Positions 1 through 6,676 are shown, counted from the stretch's first letter. The stretch is 6,698 nt of DNA from Acidobacteriaceae bacterium (GCA_003156615.1 PMHI01000347.1:610-7307); one strand, 5' to 3'. The notes: generated by a model not told the origin, from the sequence alone. Numbers and translations are program-made.

Positions 1-834
1 ATTCAGCCCCTCGAACAGGGTGCGGCCTTTCAGTTCGATCCTAAGAAACATGACCCGGGAGACAAGCTCGTCTTGGGGCAGACCATCCCTGAAAATGGGG
101 TCAACGAAGGCATGGAGATGCTCGACATTTTGGCGCACCATCCAAATACGGCTAAGTTCATTTCAAAGAAACTTGCCATGCGCTTCGTGGCCGACGATCC
201 TCCGCCGGCGCTGGTCGCCCGCATGGCAAAGAAGTTTCTTGCCACCGACGGCGACATTCGCGAAGTTCTGCGCACCATGTTCAAGTCGCCTGAGTTCTGG
301 TCGACGAAGGCTTACCGCGCAAAGGTAAAGACGCCTTTTGAATTTGCGATCTCTTCGTTGCGCGCCACCGGCACGGACCTCAACAATCCCGCGCCGCTCG
401 TCGGCATCCTGAATAAGATGGGAATGCCGCTCTACCAGATGGTGCCACCGACCGGGTATTCCATGAGCGCGTCCGTCTGGATGGATTCCGAGGCGTTGAT
501 TGACCGGATGAACTATGCGCTGGCGCTCAGCAACGGACAGGTCGGTGGAACGAATTTCGATGCCGGCCGGTTGCTCGCTTTGGGCACGCTTACCAGCCGC
601 GGATTTCCGCGTCCGAATCCTGCGGACTCCGATTCCGGACGCGGGCAGGAGACTGCATTGCTGCTGCTCGAAAATGCGCTGCTGAATGGGGAGGTTTCGG
701 CTACCACGCAGAAGGCCATTCGGCGGCAGCTCGACGACCCGCAGCTGTCGGCGCATGTGCTCGACGATCCCAAGCGGACGCTGAACACCATGACGGCGTT
801 ACTGCTTGGTTCGCCGGAGTTCCAACACCGATAG
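1..834 (+). CDS. DUF1800 domain protein, C-terminal part (5' end outside window)
   Basis: The frame is open from base 1 and ends at TAG 832-834, giving 277 residues of a protein that starts upstream. The text matches the C-terminal half of DUF1800 (PF08811) proteins. It has the block around FQFDPKKHDPGDK, then a helix-rich stretch with ILAHHPNTAKFISKKLAMRF and DIREVLRTMFKSPEFW, then the late block GMPLYQMVPPTGYS, and it closes on LLGSPEFQHR. The first methionine-type codon in frame (TTG at 73) is internal and is not the true start. DUF1800 proteins are usually about 450-600 residues, so roughly half is missing. Their function is not established. In Acidobacteriota and Planctomycetota they are commonly followed by a DUF1501 gene, but none follows here. 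Family call is confident; role unknown. Confidence 0.9.
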   Translation: MQPLEQGAAFQFDPKKHDPGDKLVLGQTIPENGVNEGMEMLDILAHHPNTAKFISKKLAMRFVADDPPPALVARMAKKFLATDGDIREVLRTMFKSPEFWSTKAYRAKVKTPFEFAISSLRATGTDLNNPAPLVGILNKMGMPLYQMVPPTGYSMSASVWMDSEALIDRMNYALALSNGQVGGTNFDAGRLLALGTLTSRGFPRPNPADSDSGRGQETALLLLENALLNGEVSATTQKAIRRQLDDPQLSAHVLDDPKRTLNTMTALLLGSPEFQHR

Positions 835-932
835 GTTCCGGCTGGGCCTGGGCCGTCGGAAGATCAGGCCGCCAATGGGCTACGCAACACCATGCCGGCC
901 CGAGCCGCCAACACATCTGCCGACTCGCCGAG

Positions 933-944
933 TTGTAGAATAAT
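933..944 (+). promoter_or_regulatory. Possible -10 promoter element upstream of methyltransferase
   Basis: TTGTAGAATAAT contains TAGAAT (936-941), one mismatch from the TATAAT consensus, 44 bases before the GTG start in an otherwise GC-rich gap. No convincing TTGACA-like -35 hexamer is found 16-18 bases upstream, so the call is weak. A similar string precedes the UxaA-family gene. Confidence 0.3.
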
Positions 945-974
945 CGTCCAGAATCGAACATAGACTGCCGAATC

Positions 975-980
975 AGGAGA
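975..980 (+). promoter_or_regulatory. Shine-Dalgarno of methyltransferase (supports GTG start)
   Basis: AGGAGA lies five bases before GTG 986. It is the strongest ribosome binding site in the window and supports the GTG start over the internal TTG at 1019 and the internal ATG at 1106. Confidence 0.7.
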
Positions 981-985
981 TACCC

Positions 986-1687
986 GTGACCAGCGAAAAC
1001 GGCGGGCCGATCTTATTCTTGCCGCTCAAGCGACGCCGTAAGACCGGCGCCGTCAGTCAATGCCAGAAGCCGACCGGATGGCTGGGCAGACTCATTTTGT
1101 GGAACATGAATTCGCGGCATTCGAAGCTAACCGACTGGGGCTTATCTAAAATTTCGATACGAAAGCAAGACATTATTCTGGACGTGGGGTGTGGTGGCGG
1201 CAGAACCGTGAGTAAATTAGCCACCATCGCTACCGAAGGAAAGGTCTGCGGCCTCGATTATTCCAGCGCGAGTGTCGCTGTTGCGAAAGGAACCAATCGA
1301 CAATGGATTGAGATGGGCCGAGTCGAAATTCGGGAGGGCTCTGTGTCTCAATTGCCGTTCACAGCGGATATGTTCGACCTCGTCACGGCGGTGGAGACAC
1401 ACTTCTGGTGGCCTGACTTGCCGGGTGACATGCGGGAAGTGCTAAGAGTGCTGAAGCCGGGTGGAATGCTCATCATTATCGCGGAAATATATAAGGGGGC
1501 GAAGACCAGGACTGCAAAGCTGGCTGAGAAGTACCTTCCGCTGTCCGGCATGAAACTATTGAGTGTCGATGAGCATCGGGAACTGTTCGCAGATGCGGCA
1601 TACTCGGATATCAAAATCATTGAAGAATCCGGCAAAGGATGGATCTGCGGCGTTGGCACTAAACCATTGCCGCCGAATTTGCGATGA
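986..1687 (+). CDS. Class I SAM-dependent methyltransferase
   Basis: This is a complete 233-residue Rossmann-type methyltransferase. Motif I (ILDVGCGGGRT, Gly-rich loop at residues 66-72) binds S-adenosylmethionine, and the acidic residue ending strand 2 is Asp91 in VCGLDYS. A SVSQLPF segment near 119-125 matches the motif II region, and LKPGG (156-160) is the usual post-strand-5 turn. The section KPTGWLGRLILWNMNSRHSKLTDWGL (28-53) ahead of the fold resembles a group of uncharacterised UbiE-like methyltransferases. The substrate cannot be read from sequence; VETHFWWPDL (136-145) may line the acceptor pocket. The first 27 residues are basic and look like a non-conserved extension. GTG 986 is chosen for its strong ribosome binding site. 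Its codons are more AT-rich (TTA, ATA, AAA, ATT) than those of the neighbouring operon, hinting at separate ancestry. Its stop abuts a truncated CRTAC1 fragment. Confidence 0.88.
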   Translation: MTSENGGPILFLPLKRRRKTGAVSQCQKPTGWLGRLILWNMNSRHSKLTDWGLSKISIRKQDIILDVGCGGGRTVSKLATIATEGKVCGLDYSSASVAVAKGTNRQWIEMGRVEIREGSVSQLPFTADMFDLVTAVETHFWWPDLPGDMREVLRVLKPGGMLIIIAEIYKGAKTRTAKLAEKYLPLSGMKLLSVDEHRELFADAAYSDIKIIEESGKGWICGVGTKPLPPNLR

Positions 1688-1723
1688 CAGTTAGAACAAA
1701 TCCTATTCTCAGCGAGCTCCACT

Positions 1724-2173
1724 CCGGCCGCGGCATGGCAGCTCGGCGATCTGTTCAAAGACGGTCACGAGGGGACCCTGGTGGTGGACAACATGAACGA
1801 GCGGCCATCGCTTTATTACAACAAGTCTGCAGTTGGAAACCGGATCAGCTTACAGCTGATTGGTCCGAAGTCGAATCAGGCTGCCTTGGGAGCGGTGGTG
1901 ACCCTGCAACAGGGCAATGATAAAGACGAGAAGGAAGTGCACAGTGGCGACGGGCTACATCTCACACAGCGACCTGCAACTACTTTTCGGCTTAGGAAAA
2001 TCTGACAGAGTGGAGAAAATTTTCATTCGCTGGCCCGGCTGGTTGTGGAGACAATCTCTGATCCCCCTGCGAACCAGTACTCCGTTGTGCGAGAAGGTAC
2101 TGGCATCGAGAAGAGCAAGACTCGGGGAGTCAGTTCAGTGCGGATTGAAGTAGCTGGCGGAAGCGCAAACTAG
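1724..2173 (+). pseudogene. CRTAC1-type ASPIC/UnbV domain remnant, 5'-truncated and frameshifted
   Basis: Reading across frames gives a near-continuous C-terminal part of a CRTAC1-like protein (FG-GAP/VCBS repeat followed by ASPIC/UnbV, PF07593). Frame 2 gives AAWQLGDLFKDG and NMNERPSLYYN, then NRISLQLIGPKSNQ and EVHSGDG up to about 1952. Frame 3 then gives GYISHSDLQLLFGLGKSDRV and IRWPG to about 2038. Frame 2 resumes with ETISDPPANQYSVVREG and ends at TAG 2171-2173. The first break fits one extra G in GGG 1952-1954; the second fits one base lost near 2037-2039. The two cancel. The N-terminal several hundred residues expected for this family are absent, because the methyltransferase lies immediately upstream. 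Homology seems to start near 1724-1730 and bases 1688-1723 are unassigned. No start codon or upstream ribosome site is evident. The stop lies one base before the amidohydrolase ATG, so the ancestor probably sat directly upstream of it. Confidence 0.82.
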
Positions 2174-2174
2174 C

Positions 2175-3011
2175 ATGCACATTGACGCTCATCAGCACTT
2201 TTGGATCTATACCCCAGCCGAATACGACTGGATCGATGATTCGATGGCCCGGCTGCGCCGCGATTTTCTGCCACAGGATCTTAAGCCCGAAATGGAAGGC
2301 AGCAACTTCCACGGATCGGTTGCAGTTCAAGTGCGGCAGACCTTGGAAGAAACTCGATGGCTTCTCGATCTGGCTACGCACTCTCCCTCGATTCTCGGAG
2401 TGGTCGGCTGGGTCGACCTGCAGTCGCCATACATTCGGGCGCAGTTGAAAGTCCTGGCTCAAAATCCAAAGCTGGTCGGCATCCGCCACATCGTTCAAAG
2501 TGAGCCCGACCATCGCTTCCTGCTGCAGCCCGAGTTTCTGCGCGGCATCTCTGTTCTGGAAGAGTTCGATCTTGCCTACGACATCCTGATTTATACTCGG
2601 CATCTTCCGGTAGCCTCCGAGTTTGTGGCGCGTTTCCCGCGCCAGCGCTTCGTCCTCGATCATCTTGCCAAACCGCCGGTCAAAAGTGGCAATGTCGATT
2701 CCTGGGCGCAGGGTATCGAGCGCTTGGCCGCTTTTCCGAACGTGTTCTGCAAGCTGTCTGGGTTGGTCACAGAAGCAGCCTGGCGGGGTTGGAAACCGGA
2801 GCAGATGATTCCGTTTCTTGACGTCGCCTTTGAATCGTTCGGGCCTGACCGGCTTATGATTGGCTCTGACTGGCCCGTGTGCCTGGTGGCGGCATCCTAC
2901 GAGCGAGCGGACGAAGTCGTGAAGAGTTACGTCCTTCGGCACAAACCGGAATCTCAAGATGGCGTGCTTGGCGGCAACGCGCAAAGGTTTTGGCGACTGG
3001 CGGCGGGTTGA
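2175..3011 (+). CDS. COG3618 amidohydrolase, probable L-fucono-lactonase
   Basis: This 278-residue protein belongs to the Amidohydrolase_2 family (PF04909, COG3618), TIM-barrel hydrolases that open sugar-acid lactones such as L-fucono- and L-rhamnono-lactone. The opening motif DAHQHFW supplies the HxH pair (His6, His8) of strand 1. Further family marks are GIRH (102-105), DHLAKPP with His163, CKLSGL (192-197) and GSDWPV with the catalytic-type Asp232. Length is normal and there is no signal peptide, so it should be cytoplasmic. The start ATG follows the remnant's TAG by one base, and a weak GGCGGAAG site lies about ten bases upstream. Its neighbours (UxaA-type dehydratase, two SDRs, FucP-like symporter) favour L-fucono-lactone as substrate over rhamnono- or galactono-lactone. 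Lactonase activity is inferred from family and context. It is separated from the next gene by about 107 bases that may hold a promoter. Confidence 0.88.
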   Translation: MHIDAHQHFWIYTPAEYDWIDDSMARLRRDFLPQDLKPEMEGSNFHGSVAVQVRQTLEETRWLLDLATHSPSILGVVGWVDLQSPYIRAQLKVLAQNPKLVGIRHIVQSEPDHRFLLQPEFLRGISVLEEFDLAYDILIYTRHLPVASEFVARFPRQRFVLDHLAKPPVKSGNVDSWAQGIERLAAFPNVFCKLSGLVTEAAWRGWKPEQMIPFLDVAFESFGPDRLMIGSDWPVCLVAASYERADEVVKSYVLRHKPESQDGVLGGNAQRFWRLAAG

Positions 3012-3037
3012 GAGACATCCGGAGCGACGCTGGACGG

Positions 3038-3049
3038 TTGTTTTAGAAT
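3038..3049 (+). promoter_or_regulatory. Possible -10 promoter element upstream of UxaA-family gene
   Basis: TTGTTTTAGAAT contains TAGAAT (3044-3049) within the 107-base gap after the amidohydrolase. It repeats the TTGT..TAGAAT pattern seen before the methyltransferase. It sits 69 bases before the preferred ATG 3119, and only 12 bases before the alternative TTG 3062, which argues against that longer start. No good -35 at normal spacing is visible. If real, the dehydratase and downstream genes could be transcribed apart from the lactonase. Confidence 0.3.
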
Positions 3050-3118
3050 TGCCGGACGACATTGGCGGACTACCGCTCGTCTTTGCCATGCTACGGGCAG
3101 TCAGGTCTTGAAACTGAG

Positions 3119-4768
3119 ATGCATCGAAACGTGCTTCAACTCGATACCCGCGACAACGTTTTGATCGCGCTTACCGATCTGAAGGCCGGCGAACGAGTCG
3201 ACTTTGGAGACCAGGCCTACACAGTTCTCAAGAATGTTCCCGCCAAACACAAGTTCGCCACGCGAGCTCTCGGCATCGGTGACGATGTCGTTATGTACGG
3301 TGTTCTGGTTGGCAGGGCCGTTCAGCCAATTGCGTCCGGAGAACTTCTGACGATCGGCAACATCCACCACCAGGCTGCGCCCTTTCACGAGCAGTCGAGC
3401 GAATTCCACTGGGTGCCGCCCGACGTGTCGACGCGGAATCGCCAGACGTTTATGGGATATCGCCGGCCCGACGGCCAGGTTGGCACACGAAACTACTGGC
3501 TCGTTGTTCCTCTGGTTTTTTGTGAGAACAAGAACATACAGGTCTTGAAGCAGGCGCTCGAAGAAGAGCTGGGTTTCGCCGCGCCGCAGCTCTACCGCCG
3601 CCAGGTCGCCGAATTGGCGAAGCTGTATCGGCAAGGACAAACGGAAAAGATCGATGTGCACGCGCTCCCTGCAGACGCGGTTCCGGCCCAGCGCAGCCGG
3701 CTGTTTGAGAACATCGATGGCGTCCGCTTTCTTCTGCATGAAGGAGGATGTGGCGGAACACGCGAAGACTCCAACAATCTCTGCGGGCTTATCGCAGGCT
3801 ATATCCACCATCCCAACGTTGCGGGTGCGACGGTCCTTAGCCTGGGCTGCCAGCATGCACAGATCGCGATCCTTCGCGAAGAGATTCGCAAACGCGACCC
3901 CAAGTTTGACAAGCCTTTGTACATCCTCGAACAGCAGCGCAGCGGTTCGGAGGCGTCCATGATGTCGGATGCAATCCGACAAACGTTTCTCGGATTGGTC
4001 GAAGCCAACAAGGCGCAGCGTACTCTCGCCCCTCTTGCCGATTTGTGCGTGGGCCTGAAATGTGGAGGTTCGGACGGCTTCTCCGGTATATCGGCGAATC
4101 CGGCCATCGGACACACCGCAGATTTGCTCGCCGCGCTGGGGGGCAGAACGATTCTGTCTGAGTTCCCGGAGTTGTGCGGGGTGGAACAAGAACTAATCAA
4201 TCGCGGCAAGAGCAAAGAAGTCGGCAACCGCTTCATCCGACTGATGCGCGATTATGCCGCCCGGGCCGCGGCAGTGCGATCCGGCTTCGACATGAATCCC
4301 TCACCCGGAAATATGCGGGACGGGCTGTTGACGGACGCCATGAAGTCCGCCGGAGCAGCAAAGAAGGGCGGCAGGTCTCCAGTGACCGCCGTTCTCGACT
4401 ATCCGGAATACTCGACTGAACCCGGCTTGAATCTTCAGTGCACGCCAGGCAACGATGTGGAGTGCGTCACGGCACAAGTCGGCGCCGGAGCGAACGTGGT
4501 ACTGTTCACGACCGGCCTGGGCACGCCGACAGGAAATCCTATCGCGCCAGTGGTGAAGCTTTCGACTAACTCGGATTTGGCGCAACGTATGCACGACATC
4601 ATCGACATCGATACGGGAGCGGTCGTCGCAGGGCAGAAGACCGTTGAGCAGATGGGCGAAGCTATCTTGGATCTCATCGTCCAGGTGGCGAACGGCGAAA
4701 TCCGAACCAAATCCGAGTTGAAGGCTCAGGAAGATTTCATTCCCTGGAAACGAGGTGTCTCACTCTGA
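3119..4768 (+). CDS. uxaA: UxaA-family dehydratase (altronate/galactarate dehydratase family), probable L-fuconate dehydratase
   Basis: From ATG 3119 this is a 549-residue, full-length UxaA/GarD-type enzyme. Residues 1-85 form the SAF domain (VLIALTDLKAGE; PAKHKFA with His44). A linker leads to GYRRPDGQVGTRNYWLVVP (113-131), which opens the main D-galactarate dehydratase/altronate hydrolase domain. Conserved Cys/Gly blocks are HEGGCGG (207-213), SLGCQHAQ (241-248), LKCGGSDGFSGISANPAIG (313-331), SEFPELCGVEQEL (347-359), and GLGTPTGNPIAPVVKLSTNS (466-485). The family eliminates water from sugar acids using a divalent metal. The same frame is open to TTG 3062, adding 19 residues, but those look unlike family sequence and crowd the putative promoter. 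No enolase-type fuconate dehydratase is present, so this is the best candidate for making 2-keto-3-deoxy-L-fuconate; the Campylobacter jejuni fucose locus also uses a UxaA-type protein. True altronate remains possible. The stop overlaps the next gene's proposed start. Confidence 0.88.
   Translation: MHRNVLQLDTRDNVLIALTDLKAGERVDFGDQAYTVLKNVPAKHKFATRALGIGDDVVMYGVLVGRAVQPIASGELLTIGNIHHQAAPFHEQSSEFHWVPPDVSTRNRQTFMGYRRPDGQVGTRNYWLVVPLVFCENKNIQVLKQALEEELGFAAPQLYRRQVAELAKLYRQGQTEKIDVHALPADAVPAQRSRLFENIDGVRFLLHEGGCGGTREDSNNLCGLIAGYIHHPNVAGATVLSLGCQHAQIAILREEIRKRDPKFDKPLYILEQQRSGSEASMMSDAIRQTFLGLVEANKAQRTLAPLADLCVGLKCGGSDGFSGISANPAIGHTADLLAALGGRTILSEFPELCGVEQELINRGKSKEVGNRFIRLMRDYAARAAAVRSGFDMNPSPGNMRDGLLTDAMKSAGAAKKGGRSPVTAVLDYPEYSTEPGLNLQCTPGNDVECVTAQVGAGANVVLFTTGLGTPTGNPIAPVVKLSTNSDLAQRMHDIIDIDTGAVVAGQKTVEQMGEAILDLIVQVANGEIRTKSELKAQEDFIPWKRGVSL
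4752..4757 (+). promoter_or_regulatory. Shine-Dalgarno supporting CTG start of first SDR
   Basis: GAGGTG inside the 3' end of the dehydratase gene lies seven bases before CTG 4765, giving normal initiation spacing. A second purine-rich site (GAGGAA 4788-4793) lies seven bases before another in-frame CTG at 4801, so the choice between the two is not settled. Confidence 0.45.
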
Positions 4769-5565
4769 TCAATCCAGACACAAACGCGAGGAATTTCCGC
4801 CTGGACGGCAAAGTCGCCGTGATCACCGGCGGCGGCAGCGGCATTGGGCAGGCCATTGCTTTGAAATTCGCGGCGCAGGGCGCGGTGATTCGCGTTCTCG
4901 ACGTGAACGAGTCCGCTGCGGTCACGACCTGCCAGCGGATCTCTTCCGCTGGCGGCACCGCCTCGGCTCAGCTCTGCGATGTGACCAACCAGCATGACGT
5001 GAACGCCTGGTTCGAGGAACTTTTCCGCCGCGATCGCGTTCACATCCTTATCAATAGCGCCGGAATCTCGCATATCGGCACCGTCGAGAGCACGACCGAG
5101 GAAGACTTCGACCGCGTGGTTCAAGTAAACGTCAAAGGTTCCTACAACAGCATACGCGCCGTCGTTGGGCACATGAAGAACTCCGGTGGTGGCGTGATTG
5201 TGAACCTGGCTTCGATCGCAGGCTCGGCGGGTCTTGCCGACCGTTTCGCTTATTCGACGAGCAAAGGAGCAATCGTCGCCATGACCTATTCCGTGGCCAG
5301 GGATTATCTTGCACATAATATCCGCTGCAATTGCATTTCACCGGCGCGCGTTCATACACCGTTTGTCGACGGCTATCTGCAGAGAAACTATCCCGGACAT
5401 GAAAAGGAAATGTTCGAGAAGCTGGCAAAGTCGCAACCGATTGGAAGAATGGCGGAGCCGGCAGAAGTTGCTTCCCTGGCATTGTTCTTGTGCTCCGACG
5501 AAGCCGCGTTCATTACTGGCGTGGATTACCCGATTGATGGCGGCTTTTTCAACTTGCGAGGCTGA
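4765..5565 (+). CDS. SDR-family dehydrogenase, probable 2-keto-3-deoxy-L-fuconate dehydrogenase
   Basis: This is a classical short-chain dehydrogenase of about 266 residues if it starts at CTG 4765. Visible marks are TGGGSGIG (21-28) for the dinucleotide, Asp46 in RVLDVNES ending strand 2 (favours NAD over NADP), NSAG (97-100), Asn122, Ser150, and the YSTSK pair Tyr163/Lys167. The C-terminus closes with TGVDYPIDGGFFNLRG. Between the in-frame stop at 4645 and GTG 4819 there is no ATG, GTG or TTG. GTG 4819 would delete part of the first Rossmann strand (KVAV), so a CTG start is proposed: 4765, which overlaps the dehydratase stop as CTGA, or 4801 (254 residues). Position behind a sugar-acid dehydratase and before an L-fucose dehydrogenase-like SDR suggests oxidation of 2-keto-3-deoxy-L-fuconate to the 2,4-diketo acid. 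The substrate is inferred; the SDR fold is certain. It is translationally coupled to its neighbours. Confidence 0.85.
   Translation: MINPDTNARNFRLDGKVAVITGGGSGIGQAIALKFAAQGAVIRVLDVNESAAVTTCQRISSAGGTASAQLCDVTNQHDVNAWFEELFRRDRVHILINSAGISHIGTVESTTEEDFDRVVQVNVKGSYNSIRAVVGHMKNSGGGVIVNLASIAGSAGLADRFAYSTSKGAIVAMTYSVARDYLAHNIRCNCISPARVHTPFVDGYLQRNYPGHEKEMFEKLAKSQPIGRMAEPAEVASLALFLCSDEAAFITGVDYPIDGGFFNLRG
5556..5561 (+). promoter_or_regulatory. Shine-Dalgarno of second SDR
   Basis: GCGAGG lies within the last codons of the first SDR, seven bases before ATG 5569. It supports that ATG and indicates coupled translation of the two dehydrogenases. Confidence 0.5.
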
Positions 5566-5568
5566 CGC

Positions 5569-6351
5569 ATGGACCTGGAACTGAAAGACAAGGTGGTTAT
5601 CGTCACGGGCGGAGCCAAGGGAATCGGCGCAGCGATTGTCCGTGCCTGTGCTGCCGAAGGTGCAATCGCAGTGATCGTCGGCCGCGATGCGCAGGCTGGC
5701 AAGCAACTGCAAAGCGAACTGCAGAACAGCGGCGCCCGCTGCGGGCTCATCACCGTAGATCTCGCCACAGCGGAAAGCTGCTCACAGTCCGTCGATCAGA
5801 CCCTCCAGGCGTTCGGCCGTATCGATGCGCTGGTGAGCAACGCCGGACGCAACGACAAGGTAGGTCTGGAATCCGGCAGCGTCGACGAATATGTTGCTTC
5901 GCTCAACCGCAACCTGGTGCACTACTACGGAATGGCTCACTATGCCTTGCCGCACTTGAAGCGCTCGCGGGGAGCGATCATCAACATAGGCTCTAAAACG
6001 GCGGTCACCGGCCAGGGGAGCACATCGGGCTATGCTTCCTCAAAAGGTGCGATCATGGCGCTGACACGGGAGTGGGCCGCGGAACTGCTGCCCTATGGCA
6101 TTCGCGTGAATACGGTTATTCCGGCAGAGGTCATGACCCCGCTCTACCGCCAGTGGCTTGATACCTTTCCGAATCCCGAGGAAAAACTGAAGACCATTCT
6201 CACCAAGATCCCGTTCGAGCAGCGCATGACGACGTCGGAGGAGATCGCTTCAATGGTCGTATTCCTGATCTCGGCGAAGTCCAGCCACACCACTGGTCAG
6301 CACCTATTCGTCGACGGTGGCTACGTTCATCTCGATCGCGCCCTGACATGA
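5569..6351 (+). CDS. SDR-family L-fucose dehydrogenase
   Basis: This 260-residue short-chain dehydrogenase closely resembles the L-fucose dehydrogenases of Burkholderia type as I remember them, including MDLxLxDKVVIVTGGAxGIG at the start and the tail FVDGGYxHLDRAL. The nucleotide loop is TGGAKGIG (13-20). Arg39 after strand 2 (VIVGRD) suggests NADP use, unlike the Asp of the preceding SDR. NAG is at 91-93, structural Asn near 113-115, catalytic Ser142 in INIGSKTAVTGQG, and Tyr155/Lys159 in GYASSKG. The substrate-loop text VIPAEVMTPLYRQW (183-196) is typical of this group. The predicted role is oxidation of L-fucose (possibly also D-arabinose or L-galactose) to the lactone, the first step of the non-phosphorylative pathway. 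ATG 5569 follows the previous stop by three bases with a GAGG-type site; ten bases separate its stop from fucP. Cytoplasmic, full length. Confidence 0.9.
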   Translation: MDLELKDKVVIVTGGAKGIGAAIVRACAAEGAIAVIVGRDAQAGKQLQSELQNSGARCGLITVDLATAESCSQSVDQTLQAFGRIDALVSNAGRNDKVGLESGSVDEYVASLNRNLVHYYGMAHYALPHLKRSRGAIINIGSKTAVTGQGSTSGYASSKGAIMALTREWAAELLPYGIRVNTVIPAEVMTPLYRQWLDTFPNPEEKLKTILTKIPFEQRMTTSEEIASMVVFLISAKSSHTTGQHLFVDGGYVHLDRALT

Positions 6352-6361
6352 GCATCTCAGA

Positions 6362-6676
6362 ATGACTTCATCGACGCCCATCACCGAGCGGCGTTACGTC
6401 GTGCCGCTGGTATTGGTTACCAGCTTGTTCTTTCTGTGGGCCATTGGCGTCAACCTGAATGACATCCTCATCCAGCACCTCAAGAAAGCATTCGGTCTCA
6501 CGGACTTCCAGTCGTCGCTGATCCAATCGGCATTTTTTGGCGGCTATTTTCTTGCCGCTCTGCCCGCGGGATGGCTGATGCAGCGACTGGGTTACAAGCG
6601 GGGAATCCTGATCGGACTGCTGGTCTGTGCCACGGGCACAATGCTGTTTATTCCTGCCGCCTCGGTTGCTCCGTAA
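6362..6676 (+). CDS. fucP: FucP-type MFS L-fucose/H+ symporter, N-terminal part, frame broken at 6674
   Basis: The 104 residues match the first three membrane helices of FucP-family symporters (usually about 410-440 residues). TM1 covers about 13-33 (VPLVLVTSLFFLWAIGVNLN), TM2 about 50-70, TM3 about 78-100. NLNDIL contains Asp34, equivalent by alignment to Asp46 of Escherichia coli FucP, an essential protonation residue. GWLMQRLGYKRG (70-81) is the MFS loop 2-3 motif. TAA at 6674 stops the frame where TM4 should begin, before the second essential acid (Glu135 in E. coli). Inserting one base after TA would continue as YRQLVASG, a plausible TM4 start, so a one-base deletion is likely; the window ends 22 bases later. 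The gene may be decayed, or the break may be a sequencing error. The family also carries glucose/galactose and other sugars, but the neighbours favour L-fucose. The start ATG has only a weak ribosome site. Confidence 0.8.
   Translation: MTSSTPITERRYVVPLVLVTSLFFLWAIGVNLNDILIQHLKKAFGLTDFQSSLIQSAFFGGYFLAALPAGWLMQRLGYKRGILIGLLVCATGTMLFIPAASVAP

Larger units (their letters stand above)
835..985. other. Intergenic gap between DUF1800 gene and methyltransferase
   Basis: This 151-base stretch contains no open frame that resembles a protein. It holds a short GC-rich imperfect inverted repeat just after the DUF1800 stop (CGGC 839-842 against GCCG 852-855) with no T-run behind it, so I do not call it a terminator. 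The 3' end is more AT-rich and contains a possible -10 element and a Shine-Dalgarno for the next gene. No trace of the DUF1501 gene that often follows DUF1800 is visible. Confidence 0.6.

Noticed and set aside
838..857. GC-rich inverted repeat after the DUF1800 stop as a terminator
   Set aside because: The stem is only about four pairs with a nine-base loop and no T-run follows.
1684..1920. ORF starting ATG 1684 that overlaps the methyltransferase stop as ATGA
   Set aside because: Its frame 1 translation is meaningless; frame 2 over the same bases carries the CRTAC1-like text, so the overlap is accidental.
2130..3089. Long open frame of 319 residues on the - strand opposite the amidohydrolase
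   Set aside because: It mirrors a well-supported + strand gene, resembles no known family, and has low-complexity Arg/Gln-rich text typical of antisense frames in GC-rich coding DNA.
3062..3118. TTG 3062 as start of the UxaA-family gene
   Set aside because: The added 19 residues do not resemble family N-termini, no ribosome site precedes TTG, and it lies 12 bases behind a candidate -10 element; ATG 3119 begins the SAF domain normally.
3101..4189. Long open frame of 362 residues on the - strand opposite the UxaA-family gene
   Set aside because: The + strand carries a full set of conserved UxaA motifs; the antisense frame has no recognisable domain or ribosome site and is explained by codon bias.
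4726..5316. Open frame of 196 residues on the - strand opposite the first SDR
   Set aside because: It is antisense to a clear SDR gene and crosses the gene boundary, with no family resemblance.
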